Positions 33,770-43,521 are shown, counted from the first letter of the stretch. The stretch is DNA of 64,000 bases from JAJPJE01 sp963724985 (GCA_963724985.1 CAVRWV010000016.1:124001-188000), one strand, 5' to 3'. Numbers and translations: made by a program. Notes: generated by a model not told the origin, from the sequence alone.

Positions 33770-33857
33770 GCACCTCGTAATTGAATTCTCTGGACTTACG
33801 CAATCACCAAAATACCCAATCACCAGATTCACGCAGTGCATCCTTTAGAATTGAACC

Positions 33858-34436
33858 TTGCACGCGATTAAGGAATTTTTCGCTAGATTCTCCGGTTGGA
33901 TATGGCACGTCCTGCAGCCACTTGGCCCGTGGGGCGTGTTCGCCATTGCTGCCGTCGACGGTTCTCTCGTGGGCATGCCCGTGGATGCGATTGTTGCCGG
34001 CTATGTCCTCTATCATCGCAATCTTACGTGGCTCTACATACTGATGGCTTCGGCCGGATCAGCGCTAGGTAGCCTGGTGATCTACGGCATCGGCTACGAG
34101 GGTGGCGAGACGCTGCTGCGCAAGCGCATGTCGGCCGAGCGCTTCGCGCGCATCAAGCAGAAGTTCGACGATCATGAATTTCTGGCACTGATGTTGCCGG
34201 CGATTCTGCCTCCACCATCGCCGTTCAAACTATTTGTGCTTGCGGCCGCGGCGTTCGAGATGAACATTCGCCGCTTTCTGCTCGCCATCTTTCTGGGACG
34301 CGTCGTGCGGTTCTCGATTCTGAGCTTCCTGGTCCTCTACTTCGGGCCGCAAATCATGAGCGTGATCACCGATCTCTTCCACCATCATCGCTGGGAGACG
34401 ATAGGCGTTGTAGTGGCGATCGGCGTGGCTTTGTAA
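33858..34436 (+). CDS. DedA/VTT-family membrane protein, C-terminus probably frameshifted
   Basis: A 192-residue frame from TTG 33858. WGVFAIAAVDGSLVGMPVDAI, SAGSALGSLVIYGIGYEGGE and LMLPAILPPPSPFKLFVLAA are the VTT pattern with its Pro-rich re-entrant loop. Such proteins act as lipid scramblase/transporter-like membrane proteins. The frame stops at 34436, but a neighbouring frame continues as FVMMMLRRNGRERTEKPEG to 34510, a natural basic tail, so one base is likely gained or lost near 34428. Confidence 0.82.
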   Translation: MHAIKEFFARFSGWIWHVLQPLGPWGVFAIAAVDGSLVGMPVDAIVAGYVLYHRNLTWLYILMASAGSALGSLVIYGIGYEGGETLLRKRMSAERFARIKQKFDDHEFLALMLPAILPPPSPFKLFVLAAAAFEMNIRRFLLAIFLGRVVRFSILSFLVLYFGPQIMSVITDLFHHHRWETIGVVVAIGVAL

Positions 34437-34587
34437 TGATGATGCTCCGGCGAAATGGGCGCGAGCGGACAGAGAAACCGGAAGGAACAGAAGCCAAGGA
34501 AGTTTCGTAAACTTTCGCCACACAGGAGCGCGAAGTTTTCTCACGAGGCTTCTACAATCCTAAGCTGGAACGAGTACCACTTGTTAT

Positions 34588-34962
34588 ATGGCTGTCCCGC
34601 TTTTTCAAACGATCAGAAGACGTTCAGGTAGCCGACTAGGCCTATTCGTCGGGATTCTGAGTGGCCTAGGGATGATTGCCATTCATCAGCTGTACCCCGG
34701 GTGGGAGAGAGTGTTTCTGGCTGCTTTCTGCCCGCTCGCTTACACCATCTTCAAATTCCAGTTTGGCTGGAAGAACCCGGCTTTTTGGTTGATACACACC
34801 GTGTGCCTGTTGCTGCAGATTCTCCTATTACCTCAGCTACGGGGCTTTCTGAATGAAACGCGAGCTGCGGGTCTGATAGCGGTTTCGATAGCGCAGCTTA
34901 TGCTGCTAATTACGGCGATCACGTTCTTTGTTCACGACCCGGTTAACGACGAAATCAGTTGA
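34588..34962 (+). CDS. Small membrane protein, unknown
   Basis: A 124-residue protein with three or four hydrophobic segments (LGLFVGILSGLGMIAIHQLY, VFLAAFCPLAYTIFKFQFGW, VCLLLQILLLPQL, IAVSIAQLMLLITAITFFV). No family recognised. It is followed by a strong hairpin terminator eight bases after the stop. Confidence 0.6.
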   Translation: MAVPLFQTIRRRSGSRLGLFVGILSGLGMIAIHQLYPGWERVFLAAFCPLAYTIFKFQFGWKNPAFWLIHTVCLLLQILLLPQLRGFLNETRAAGLIAVSIAQLMLLITAITFFVHDPVNDEIS

Positions 34963-34969
34963 AAAATAA

Positions 34970-34993
34970 AAGCGCCGGTCGCAACCGGCGCTT
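34970..34993. terminator. Strong bidirectional hairpin terminator
   Basis: AAGCGCCGGT and ACCGGCGCTT form a perfect 10-bp stem around CGCA, preceded by an A-rich stretch and followed by TTGT. It sits between two convergent genes and can serve both. Confidence 0.85.
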
Positions 34994-35011
34994 GTCCACA
35001 AATCTAAAAAT

Positions 35012-35560
35012 CTAAGCAGCAGTCTGGTGGTCGGCGCGCTTGTGCAACGCTGCGCTCAGTGAGCGCGCGGCAAGGGGCAGTCCGAAGAACACGCCGGAGA
35101 AGAACAGATCGCCAATCAAATCGCGACGGAAGAACGGAATACCGGCCACATACGACGCCATCAAGCCACCCCAGGTCATCGGGTACAGATCGCGATATGT
35201 CATCCACGATGCGAAGTTGCTCACCAGGAAAAATGAAACGGCGAGAACCAGCGATGCTCCAATTACCCGTCCTACGGTGACTTTATTGCGCAGCAGTGTG
35301 CCGAGCCAGATTGCTCCGGCGTACCACAGGATGCTCATGAGGTGATCCGCCGTAAAGACGTAGTGGTAAACGAAAAGCGTGAGCGCCAGATCGGTAGCGG
35401 CGAGAATGCCCACCGCAATCCACCACTGCTTGCGCGGGCCCTTGGCGCCGAAGTACAGCAGCGATGCACCTACAGCGGTCAACGCGTATTGACGGGTCAA
35501 CGCACCAAACAAACGGACAGCAACGGCAAGCAACACGAACAGATATGCCAGCATGATCAC
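35012..35560 (-). CDS. DUF6580-like integral membrane protein
   Basis: A 182-residue protein with five or six membrane segments (LAYLFVLLAVAVRLFGAL, LTAVGASLLYFGAKG, VIGASLVLAVSFFLVSNFAS). The segment FLVSNFASWMTYRDLYPMTW and the closing YVAGIPFFRRDLIGDLFFSG are typical of a conserved family in Acidobacteriota and Bacteroidota. It resembles energy-coupling factor S components in shape, but no transporter partner is adjacent. Function unknown. Confidence 0.75.
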   Translation of the reverse strand: MIMLAYLFVLLAVAVRLFGALTRQYALTAVGASLLYFGAKGPRKQWWIAVGILAATDLALTLFVYHYVFTADHLMSILWYAGAIWLGTLLRNKVTVGRVIGASLVLAVSFFLVSNFASWMTYRDLYPMTWGGLMASYVAGIPFFRRDLIGDLFFSGVFFGLPLAARSLSAALHKRADHQTAA

Positions 35561-35620
35561 CTCAAAGACAGATATTGATTCTGCGGCCCAGTGACGTACC
35601 CCGTCAAGTGCCGCTCAGCC

Positions 35621-36715
35621 TCACGGTTGCGGATCGACAACCGGAGCCCGGGGATGTGCCATCGAGCCAAACCGTTCCGAGATCACGCGAAGGTTCTCGT
35701 CCAATTCCACGGTTCCGGTCAGTAGGCCACGCGATGAGTCCAGATACACGAAACCGCAGGTCCTGAAAACGTACACGATAGCCGCTCTCGGGGGGCGACA
35801 GGTGTTCGACCTCCACCAGCGGATATCGCGCCCAATCAAGATAGACGCGCCCAAGATAAGAGGACTTGGCCGCCAGGCTTGCCGGCGTCTCCTCGGGCTT
35901 GTAGCGGATCTGCATATTGTCGTGCGGATCGACTTCTGGCGTTAGGGAATCGACCTGCGTTTGCACGAAGAAGTCGTGCGTCTCGACCACGCCGTACCAG
36001 GTGAACGGATTTAGGGGATATGGAAAGGCGCTCGCGCGAATGGGCTCTGCGCCCTGATAGACGCGCGCCTGCATGGCGGCGACAGCTTTGCGGTGCTGGT
36101 AATCGCGAACGCCCCAGACTGCAAGAACTCCCAACAGCGCAAGAATGGCTCCGACTTGTCCGCGAGGTCCGCGGGACTTTGGCTCCAATCTCTTCATTGA
36201 TCAGCCGGAACAGCGAGGGAAGCACGAGTCCGCCGATCAGGGCGACGTAGAGCAGTGGTTCAAAGATGAAGACGATGTCCCACGCGTACCAGTGGTAGGA
36301 GAACGGTTCGAACGGCCGTATTCCGTAATTGTTCGTGTAATCGAGAAGAAGATGACTGAATCCGGCGATCAGGCCCAAATAGATAAAGCAGTCCCCAGCG
36401 AGGCTGCGTTGGATAGCCATGTTTCCGCAGTCGCTCAACTCGCTCCGAAACCTGTTGCGGGGAACGCATGCGTACGCGATGGATGATCCAGACAAACAGA
36501 AGGACTGCGGCCGTCACGAATGGGACACCAATGAAGGTGTGCGTGATACCGCGATGATGGGCGAACTCGAACAGCGAGCCCTTGAAGTAAGTGACGATGT
36601 CGATGTCGGGCGCCTCGGCTGCGAGGGTCATGGTCAGCGTTGCCAGGGCGGTCTTGCGATTGAAACCGGCGCGGCTCAGTGCTGCGCCGGTCAAAAAGTG
36701 CGTGATAGGTTCCAA
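35621..36715 (-). pseudogene. Membrane-bound metal-dependent hydrolase (YdjM/DUF457-like), three frameshifts
   Basis: From ATG 36715: MEPITHFLTGAALSRAGF, AEAPDIDIV and FAHHRGITHTFIGVPF are the metal-binding and membrane pattern of YdjM-like proteins. The sequence then continues in three other frames: LIAGFSHLLLDYTNNYGIRP (shift near 36420), GAILALLGVLAVWGVRDYQH (near 36190) and VYLDSSRGLLTGTVELDENL (near 35755) to 35621. Joined, it makes about 360 coherent residues. All pieces keep coding character, so the lesions are recent or are sequencing indels. Confidence 0.82.
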
Positions 36716-36731
36716 ATCTTAGTGGCCTCTT

Positions 36732-37694
36732 TCAGTTCTTTCGTGACTGCGGCATAAGCAGGTTCACCGATTCCGGCACGATCGTGATTTCAACGGGCAA
36801 TCCGCCCAGTAGCTCGCCATCCGCTTCCGTATAAATTCGTGTCGAGGCCGCCCCGCTTGCGTCTTCGAGTGTCCGGCAGCAGACAGCGGTGCTGTGCACC
36901 AGTTCGATGTACTGGTCGTGCCACTCGCGCTCAAACAAACGGCTGGCGATGAATCGCAAATAACGGAAGCGGCTTTTCGTCTTGAAGAGAATCAACTGGA
37001 GGTCGGAGCGATCGAGGCTCGCACCCGGAGCCAATCGCTTGATGATGCCTCCGAAATTGTTGAGCCGAACAGCGAGCACCTGGGTGACGCGTTCTTTGCG
37101 CGTTGCGCCCTCCAGGTCGCGAAACTCAACTTCGAAGAACGGATACTTCTGCCGGCTCCATTGGCGCAGCGCTTCCACGTAATAGCCCATCACGCCAAGC
37201 TGCTGCTTCGAAGCGGCCGCAAGCTGATAAAACATCGCCGCATCCAGGCCGACACCAGCAGCGAGGATGAAGTAGCGACTCTCCTCGGTGTTGGCGGACG
37301 AATGGAAGCTCAACTTGCCCAGTCGCACCGGACGCACGTGGCTGTTCAGTGTCAGTTGCGCGGCGCGAAGCGGATCCTGCCCGAGCCCCAGATCATTAGC
37401 GAGGGCGTTGGCGGTGCCCATGGGAATCACGCCGAGAGCAGCTTCGGTTCCGGCGAGCGCCTGCAATACCTGATGGACAGTGCCGTCGCCTCCGCAGGCG
37501 ATGACGGTGTCGATGCCGTAAGAAATTGCGGACCGGACGTGCGGAGCCGCAGCGTGCGGTGAATCGGGGGTCGCAATCTCTACTTCGACTCCGCCTTGCT
37601 GAAACACATCGCGTACGGCTTCGATGGTCGCGAGCCGACGATGATGGCGCTGCCGCCCCGATTGCGGGTTATGGAGTAAGAGAGCCTTGCGCAT
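36732..37694 (-). CDS. Diacylglycerol kinase-family lipid kinase (YegS/BmrU-like)
   Basis: A 320-residue protein from ATG 37694; the longer frame upstream overlaps the DinB gene and is rejected. LLHNPQSGRQRHHRRL is the family opening, VIACGGDGTVHQVLQALAGT the nucleotide-binding GGDGT, and LGVIPMGTANALANDLGLG the following signature. The C-terminal domain includes AAGVGLDAAMFYQLA. It phosphorylates a lipid, likely diacylglycerol or a sphingoid-like alcohol, on the inner membrane face. Confidence 0.93.
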   Translation of the reverse strand: MRKALLLHNPQSGRQRHHRRLATIEAVRDVFQQGGVEVEIATPDSPHAAAPHVRSAISYGIDTVIACGGDGTVHQVLQALAGTEAALGVIPMGTANALANDLGLGQDPLRAAQLTLNSHVRPVRLGKLSFHSSANTEESRYFILAAGVGLDAAMFYQLAAASKQQLGVMGYYVEALRQWSRQKYPFFEVEFRDLEGATRKERVTQVLAVRLNNFGGIIKRLAPGASLDRSDLQLILFKTKSRFRYLRFIASRLFEREWHDQYIELVHSTAVCCRTLEDASGAASTRIYTEADGELLGGLPVEITIVPESVNLLMPQSRKN

Positions 37695-37737
37695 GAAGAA
37701 TTCAGCTGACGACAGTTTACTCGACGGGTTGTTCGAA

Positions 37738-38268
37738 TCAGCGATTCCATTCCCAAAGGGCAAACATGAGCTGCTTGGGGATCTCGTGCCCACCGAGCCG
37801 CGCGAGCATCGAGATTTGTCCGCGGTGATGGGCGTCGTGCGCCAACAGGTAGCCGACGAAGCTTGCGGCGTCAGGCTTGAAATTCGGGATGCGGCCATCC
37901 GTGGTCAGCGATTTTTCCAGAACGCCTCGAAGGGCTTTGTGACTTTCGGCCAGTGCGCGCTTTGCCTCGGCAGGCGTCAATGTGTCGCGATCGAGTTGCT
38001 CCGGAACACTGACCTGTACTTTGCTGCGAACGAGAGCCTTCAACCACATCACGCGTACGTTGTGCATGTGCGCCACAATCGCCGAGATGGGACGTCCGGT
38101 GATCCGCGCCTTCTTACCGGCAGTCGCGGGAGGCTGCGGAGGAATTGCGCTCCAGGCTTCGCGGGCGATGCCGTCGATGAGCATGTCATTCATTGCCTGA
38201 TTGGTATCAAAGGTATGCAGCAATGCCTGTACGGAGTCGAATGCGACTTTGGCAGCGGAGGTTGGCAT
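37738..38268 (-). CDS. DinB-family protein (YfiT/DinB four-helix)
   Basis: A 176-residue protein. ATG 38268 gives a normal start; the frame extends to 38295. The four-helix bundle is visible as SVQALLHTFDTNQAMNDMLI, AIVAHMHNVRVMWLK and AHDAHHRGQISMLARLGG, where the His of the first helix pair and HDAHH can bind a metal. DinB proteins act as thiol-dependent transferases or are of unknown function. It is upstream of the lipid kinase on the same strand. Confidence 0.88.
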   Translation of the reverse strand: MPTSAAKVAFDSVQALLHTFDTNQAMNDMLIDGIAREAWSAIPPQPPATAGKKARITGRPISAIVAHMHNVRVMWLKALVRSKVQVSVPEQLDRDTLTPAEAKRALAESHKALRGVLEKSLTTDGRIPNFKPDAASFVGYLLAHDAHHRGQISMLARLGGHEIPKQLMFALWEWNR

Positions 38269-38299
38269 AAAAGCTCTCCCGGCATAGCGTGGCAACGAA

Positions 38300-38794
38300 T
38301 CAGACGGATCCGATTCGCGGGCCCACGAGGATTAGCAACAGACCCAGGACGAAGCAGATGCTTCCCGACTCGATGATCTTCAGCACCGGCGAATTCTTCG
38401 ACAGCATGCCCTGCGCGAGAACAATACGCCCGCTGTTGTCGGGACTGTAGAGAAGTTCCACTTTCGTTCCTGCAGGTTTCGCGTCCACCAGCTTCTGCAT
38501 GGCATCGCGATCCTTCATTTCGAAACCCGCATTGGTGGTGGAATCGAAGAGCGAGTCGCCAACCCGATAGCGCACCAGCCAGCGCGCGCCATACAGCGTT
38601 CCGCGATGGCCAATGCGGTTGCTTTCGACGCTGTAGACGAATCCGCTGACGACTTCGCCGCTGGTACTCGACCAGCCTTTGGTGATCGCCTTTTGCCGGT
38701 AGATAAGAAGCCCGGCGGCTCCCAACAGGAACATACCCATGAGGACGAAGCCGACGCCGAGCAGTCGTAAAAAATCGCGCAGACGTTCTGACAT
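38300..38794 (-). CDS. DUF3592-type membrane protein
   Basis: A 164-residue protein from ATG 38794. Two membrane helices (LGVGFVLMGMFLLGAAGLLI and GSICFVLGLLLILVGP) flank an extracytoplasmic beta-rich domain with SSTSGEVVSGFVY, RWLVRYRVGD and VELLYSPDNSGRIVL, the DUF3592 pattern. Function unknown. It precedes the DinB gene by about 30 bases and is divergent from ligA. Confidence 0.8.
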   Translation of the reverse strand: MSERLRDFLRLLGVGFVLMGMFLLGAAGLLIYRQKAITKGWSSTSGEVVSGFVYSVESNRIGHRGTLYGARWLVRYRVGDSLFDSTTNAGFEMKDRDAMQKLVDAKPAGTKVELLYSPDNSGRIVLAQGMLSKNSPVLKIIESGSICFVLGLLLILVGPRIGSV

Positions 38795-38894
38795 ATTGAC
38801 GCGCGATGATAACGCTTCAGACGGGTTCGCGGCCAGCAGGCAACGATCAGCCAAGCAAGCCATCTGGTTCCAGAGTCCCGCTATAATCGGGAAA

Positions 38895-40931
38895 ATGGCT
38901 ACGGCTGCCGACGTTCAGCGACAAATCGACAAGCTTCGCGACGAGATTCGCTATCACGAGAATCGCTACTACGTTCTCGACGATCCGGAGGTCAGCGACG
39001 CCGAATTCGACCGCCTGATGCAGGAATTGAAGAAGCTCGAGGCCGCCAATCCCGAGCTGATCACGCCTGATTCCCCTACGCAGCGTGTCGGCGGCCAGCC
39101 GCGCGAAGGATTTCTCAAGGTTCCACACTCGTCGCCGATGCTTTCGCTCGACAACGCCTACAACGAGCAGGAGCTGCGCGACTGGGAGCGTCGTGTCCAC
39201 GAGCTGACCGGACAGAAGAACGTTGAATATGTCTGCGAGTTGAAGCTCGACGGGCTTTCCATGGCGCTGCACTACACGGCTGGGAATTATCAGCGCGCGA
39301 TCACGCGCGGCGACGGATCGGTGGGAGAGGACGTCACGCCGAATGTGCGGACCATCCGCTCTGTGCCTTTGTCCGTCAACACAAAGAAGGCGAAGCTGCC
39401 TGCGGATTTCGAAGTTCGCGGCGAAGTGATCATGCCGCGCAAATCGTTCGATCGAATGAACGAAGAGCAGGAACGCCTGGGCCGCCCGAAGTATGCTAAT
39501 CCCCGCAATGCCGGAGCCGGCTCCGTGCGCGTGCTCGATCCCAGTATCACGGCGTCGCGCAACCTGGAGTTTTATTCCTACTTCCTGCTGGTGAATGGGC
39601 GCCCGTACTTCGATCAGCATTCCGAATCGCTGAAGGCGCTGACCGCGGCCGGATTCAAGGTGAATCCCAACTGGCGGTCGCTGAAAAATATTGAGGGCGT
39701 GCTCGCCTACATCAACGAATGGGAGACCAAGCGCGAGGCGCTCGGCTATGAGATCGACGGCGTTGTGATCAAGGTGAACTCCATCGGCCTGCAGAATGAA
39801 CTGGGCTTTACCGGCAAAGCACCGCGCTGGGCGATTGCCTACAAGTGGGCGGCGCGTTCGGGCGTTACACAGATAGAAAACATCGGCGTGCAGGTGGGAC
39901 GCACCGGCAAACTGACGCCGGTGGCATGGCTCAAGCCGGTGTTCATCGGCGGAACGACCGTCACTCGCGCGACCCTGCATAACGAAGACGAAATCCAGCG
40001 GCTCGGCGTGAAGATCGGCGACTGGGTGATGGTCGAGCGCGGTGGCGACGTCATCCCGAAGGTCGTAAAGGTCATCGAGGACAAAGAGCATCCCCGCGGG
40101 CACAAGCAGTTCCACATGCCGGAGCGCTGTCCGGAGTGCAACAGCCATGTCGTGCGCGAAGAAGGCGAAGCCGACTGGCGTTGCATCAACGCGAATTGCC
40201 CGGCGAAATTGCGCGAGAGCATCCTGCACTTCGCCTCTCGCGGCGTGATGAACATCGAGGGCATGGGCGACGCGCTGGTGAATCAGTTGGTCGACAAAGG
40301 TCTGCTGCGCAACGTCGCTGACCTCTATGACCTCGACGAAGCCAAGCTGCTGACGCTGGAGCGCATGGGCAAGAAGTCGGCGGAGAACATTTTGCGCGAG
40401 GTCGAAGGTTCGAAGAAGTTACCGCTGGAGCGTGTGATCTATGGGCTGGGTATGCGCTTCGTCGGTGAACGCACGGCGCAGTTCCTCGCCGAACATTTCG
40501 GATCGATGGACGCGCTGATCGAAGCCGCTACATTAAAAGACGAGGCCGCCGCCATGGACGCCCTGAAGGAAGTGGAAGAAGTCGGCCCGCGTATTGCTTT
40601 CAGCATTCGCGAATTCTTTGAAGAGCCGAAAAATCGCGACCTGGTAAAGCGCTTGCGCGAGGCCGGGCTGCAGTTCAAGGGCAAGAAAAAAGAACGCGGC
40701 ACCCAACTCGCGGGCAAGATGTTTGTGCTCACAGGAACCCTGCCGAACCTCAGTCGCGACCAGGCCAAAAAGATGATCGAAGATGCAGGCGGGCGCGTAT
40801 CAGGATCAGTCAGCAAGAAAACGGATTACGTTGTCGCAGGTGCCGACCCTGGATCCAAGCTCGACAAAGCGCGCGAGCTAGGAGTGAACGTGATTGACGA
40901 AGCGGCGCTCGAGAAGTTGCTGAAAGGCTAA
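38895..40931 (+). CDS. ligA: NAD-dependent DNA ligase
   Basis: A 678-residue protein of usual length from ATG 38895. The Ia domain (YHENRYYVLDDPEVSDAEFD), the adenylation motif CELKLDGLSM with the reactive Lys, the OB fold (VQVGRTGKLTPVAWLKPV), the four-Cys zinc finger (CPECNSHV and CINANCPAKL), helix-hairpin-helix repeats (LERMGKKSAENILREVEGSK) and a C-terminal BRCT domain (FVLTGTLPNLSRDQAKKMIE) all appear in order. It seals nicks in replication and repair. Confidence 0.98.
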   Translation: MATAADVQRQIDKLRDEIRYHENRYYVLDDPEVSDAEFDRLMQELKKLEAANPELITPDSPTQRVGGQPREGFLKVPHSSPMLSLDNAYNEQELRDWERRVHELTGQKNVEYVCELKLDGLSMALHYTAGNYQRAITRGDGSVGEDVTPNVRTIRSVPLSVNTKKAKLPADFEVRGEVIMPRKSFDRMNEEQERLGRPKYANPRNAGAGSVRVLDPSITASRNLEFYSYFLLVNGRPYFDQHSESLKALTAAGFKVNPNWRSLKNIEGVLAYINEWETKREALGYEIDGVVIKVNSIGLQNELGFTGKAPRWAIAYKWAARSGVTQIENIGVQVGRTGKLTPVAWLKPVFIGGTTVTRATLHNEDEIQRLGVKIGDWVMVERGGDVIPKVVKVIEDKEHPRGHKQFHMPERCPECNSHVVREEGEADWRCINANCPAKLRESILHFASRGVMNIEGMGDALVNQLVDKGLLRNVADLYDLDEAKLLTLERMGKKSAENILREVEGSKKLPLERVIYGLGMRFVGERTAQFLAEHFGSMDALIEAATLKDEAAAMDALKEVEEVGPRIAFSIREFFEEPKNRDLVKRLREAGLQFKGKKKERGTQLAGKMFVLTGTLPNLSRDQAKKMIEDAGGRVSGSVSKKTDYVVAGADPGSKLDKARELGVNVIDEAALEKLLKG

Positions 40932-40940
40932 CGGAGGCCA

Positions 40941-41465
40941 ATGAGTATCAAGACCCTTGATTCCCGCGAGGTTTATCGCAACCAATGGCTGCGCGTGCGG
41001 GAAGATCGCATTCAGCGCAGCAACGGCGCTGAAGGAATCTATGGCGTGGTCGACAAGGAAGACTGCGCCATCGTTATCCCAATCGACGGCGATTATGTTT
41101 ATCTGGTCGAGCAGTTTCGTTATACGGTCCAGCAACGTCTGCTCGAATTTCCCCAGGGCGGGTGGGAAACCAAGGACATCAATCCTGAAGAACTCGCGCG
41201 CGGCGAACTGAAAGAAGAGACCGGATTAATCGCCGACAAGATGCAATTCCTCGGGACCACCTACGTCGCTTATGGATACGCCAACCAGAAGATGCACATC
41301 TTCCTTGCGACCGGACTCACGCCCGGCGACACCGACCCCGATCCGGAAGAGCACGATTTGCGATTGCATCGTGTGCCGGTGAAGGAGTTCGAGGCCATGT
41401 TGCGCGACGGCCGTATCCCTGATATTTGCACTATCGCCGCGTGGGGCATGTATCTGCTGAAGTAG
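40941..41465 (+). CDS. Nudix hydrolase, ADP-ribose pyrophosphatase-like
   Basis: A 174-residue protein nine bases after ligA. The Nudix box reads from GGWETKD to ARGELKEETGL with the catalytic Glu pair, inside the ADPRase-type context (VYLVEQFRYTVQQRLLEFPQ, MHIFLATGLTPGDTDPDPEE). It probably hydrolyses ADP-ribose or a related nucleotide sugar. Cotranscription with ligA is likely and fits disposal of NAD-derived products, though that is inference. Confidence 0.92.
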   Translation: MSIKTLDSREVYRNQWLRVREDRIQRSNGAEGIYGVVDKEDCAIVIPIDGDYVYLVEQFRYTVQQRLLEFPQGGWETKDINPEELARGELKEETGLIADKMQFLGTTYVAYGYANQKMHIFLATGLTPGDTDPDPEEHDLRLHRVPVKEFEAMLRDGRIPDICTIAAWGMYLLK

Positions 41466-41634
41466 CTACCGCGACTTGGAACGTTAACCGTCGGTTACAG
41501 CGGTGCCAGCGCTGCAGCCTCACTTTAAGGGCGCCCATCCCGCGCTCTCTCGCGCCGCATCTTACGAGCAGGTCACTACGCGTGATCGCCGGCCCCAGCC
41601 ATATTCCATTCAACCGACTCGAGAGGAAACTGCC

Positions 41635-42204
41635 ATGCTGCGAAATCTCGGCTGCTTACTCGCTTTCGCGCTGTTGCTCACCATGAACCTGCTAGCCCGA
41701 AATTCTGCGCAAGACGCAGCCGCACCCGCGCCCGCGACAGCCCAGGATCAAGCCGCAACCGCGCCGATCCCCGACGTTCCGGTGCCAGCGGTTCCGGTTC
41801 CCACCGACACTCAGCGTCAGGATTTTCATCAGTCTGTGCAGGACATTCACTTCGATTTCGACCAGGCGAATATCCGGCCAGAAGATCAGCCCACATTGCA
41901 GTCCAATGCGCAGTGGCTGCAGTCGCACCCGAATACCTTCATCACCATTGAAGGGCACGCGGACGAGCGCGGAGACATCGTCTACAACCTGGCTCTTTCA
42001 GACATCCGTGCGCAGGCAACCCACGACGCACTCATGCGCATGGGCGTTCCCGAGAAGCAGATCGTGTTCGCCACCGGATGGGGAAAATTGTATCCAGTGT
42101 GCGCGGAAGCAGACGAGAGTTGCTGGGCACAGAATCGCCGATCGCACTTTACTCTTTGGGGTGAGGGCAATGGCGCAGCCAGCAGTGGCGCCGCAAGTCA
42201 CTGA
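41635..42204 (+). CDS. OmpA/Pal-like peptidoglycan-associated protein
   Basis: A 189-residue protein from ATG 41635 (GAGAGGA upstream). A signal peptide (LLAFALLLTMNLLARNSA) lacks a lipobox Cys. After an Ala/Pro-rich linker, residues about 65-170 form an OmpA-like domain: IHFDFDQANIRPEDQPTL, ITIEGHADERGDIVYNLALS and RRSHFTLWG, with the Asp and Arg that bind diaminopimelate. It tethers the outer membrane to peptidoglycan. The rest of the tol-pal operon is absent here. Confidence 0.9.
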   Translation: MLRNLGCLLAFALLLTMNLLARNSAQDAAAPAPATAQDQAATAPIPDVPVPAVPVPTDTQRQDFHQSVQDIHFDFDQANIRPEDQPTLQSNAQWLQSHPNTFITIEGHADERGDIVYNLALSDIRAQATHDALMRMGVPEKQIVFATGWGKLYPVCAEADESCWAQNRRSHFTLWGEGNGAASSGAASH

Positions 42205-42330
42205 TAATGATTAGCTAAGGGACACGATAAGGCCAGAGTTCCGAGCGGAAGACTTGTGTCACGCCCGCACTTACATCTTCCCTGCGATGGCGGCGCATCT
42301 CTCTATCAGCCACTTCCGAAGGGAACTCAG

Positions 42331-42783
42331 ATGAAGGTATTCGGGACCACTATTCTTTTGTCCATCGCCATCCTGCTCACGGCGTGCGGCAGTTCGAACA
42401 ACAACAACACCAACGTCAACGGGAATTGGACGGCAACTTTAACCGACCTGAGCGGCACCCAGGCATTCGCATTCACCACGTCACTCACAACCAACAGCGA
42501 CGGCAGCGTCACGGGAACCAATCTTACTTTTAATACCAACAACGGCTGCTTCGCCAACGGAGCTACGCAGACTGGCGCATTCTCCCTGACTGGTAACTTC
42601 AGCGGGAGCGTGACTGGCGGCTTCTCACTGAACATACAGAGCCCCGCCACCGGCGCCACCGGCAATAACACTCTCAGCATGCAGGGTACGTTGAACAACA
42701 ACACCATCTCGGGCACATGGACACTGGCCGGGCTGCAATCCGGATGCACCGGATCCGGCACCTTCACCATGACGCGTATGTAG
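42331..42783 (+). CDS. Lipoprotein of unknown function, Asn/Thr/Gly-rich
   Basis: A 150-residue protein from ATG 42331. LLSIAILLTACGSS is a lipobox with lipidated Cys 19. The mature part is Asn/Thr/Ser/Gly-rich with alternating short strands (GNWTATLTDLSGTQAFAFTT, SGTWTLAGLQSGCTGSGTFT), probably one small beta-barrel or sandwich, and two Cys that may bond. No family recognised. It stands alone. Confidence 0.75.
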   Translation: MKVFGTTILLSIAILLTACGSSNNNNTNVNGNWTATLTDLSGTQAFAFTTSLTTNSDGSVTGTNLTFNTNNGCFANGATQTGAFSLTGNFSGSVTGGFSLNIQSPATGATGNNTLSMQGTLNNNTISGTWTLAGLQSGCTGSGTFTMTRM

Positions 42784-42949
42784 CGGCGGTCTGATTATCA
42801 CGGCGTGGACGTTGCACCAGCGGCCCCACGCCGAAGTTGCAGGCCGCAACCTCCTCTTAGGGCGACTCGCACCCTGCCCTCCTGATACACTTCTACTTTC
42901 GTCTAGCGCAGGCCGGAGCTGCTGTAGGACGCCGGACCCGCATTTCAGT

Positions 42950-43486
42950 ATGAACGACGTCCGACGCGGTCTGATTATCGTAAATACGGGTCCCGGGAAG
43001 GGCAAAACGACCGCGGCCATGGGTACCGGGCTGCGGGCGGTGGGAAATGGCCTGCGGGTCCTGATGCTGCAATTCCTGAAGGGATCCTGGCATTACGGCG
43101 AACTCGACGCCGTGAAGGCTTTCGGCGACAAGTTCGTGATGAAGCAGATGGGCCGCGGCTTCGTGAAAGTTGGCGGCGCGGAAACCGATCCTGAAGACGT
43201 TCGCATGGTAGAAGAGGCCTGGTCCGAAGCGGAAAAGGCAATTGCCGGCGGAGAATGGGATCTGGTGATCCTGGACGAGATCAATTACGCCATCACTTAT
43301 GGCATGCTCGATCCGGCCAAAGTTGTTGCTGTACTAAAGGCAAAGCCGGAAATGGTTCACGTGATCTTGACCGGGCGCAATGCACATCCGACAATCGTCG
43401 AGGTTGCCGACACGGTCACCGAGATGCGCGAGGTCAAACACGCGTACCAGAAGGGCATCATGGCGCAGCGAGGGATCGAGTATTGA
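42950..43486 (+). CDS. cobO: Cob(I)yrinic acid a,c-diamide adenosyltransferase (CobO/BtuR)
   Basis: A 178-residue protein from ATG 42950; the frame to 42812 has no ribosome site. The P-loop GPGKGKTTAAMGTGLRAV, the segment LRVLMLQFLKGSWHYGEL and the Walker B WDLVILDEINYAITYGML define CobA/CobO/BtuR enzymes, which transfer adenosine from ATP to cobalamin or its precursor. No other corrin genes or B12 riboswitch are nearby, so salvage is as likely as synthesis. Confidence 0.94.
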   Translation: MNDVRRGLIIVNTGPGKGKTTAAMGTGLRAVGNGLRVLMLQFLKGSWHYGELDAVKAFGDKFVMKQMGRGFVKVGGAETDPEDVRMVEEAWSEAEKAIAGGEWDLVILDEINYAITYGMLDPAKVVAVLKAKPEMVHVILTGRNAHPTIVEVADTVTEMREVKHAYQKGIMAQRGIEY

Positions 43487-43521
43487 TCTGGCAACTGCCA
43501 ACTAGCAACTGACAACTTTCT

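Noticed and set aside
38847..40229. 460-codon minus-strand frame opposite ligA
   Set aside because: Shadow of ligA caused by GC-rich third positions; no domain recognised and ligA is certain.
42784..42949. Possible cobalamin riboswitch before cobO
   Set aside because: I could not find the conserved B12-box or the expected stem layout.
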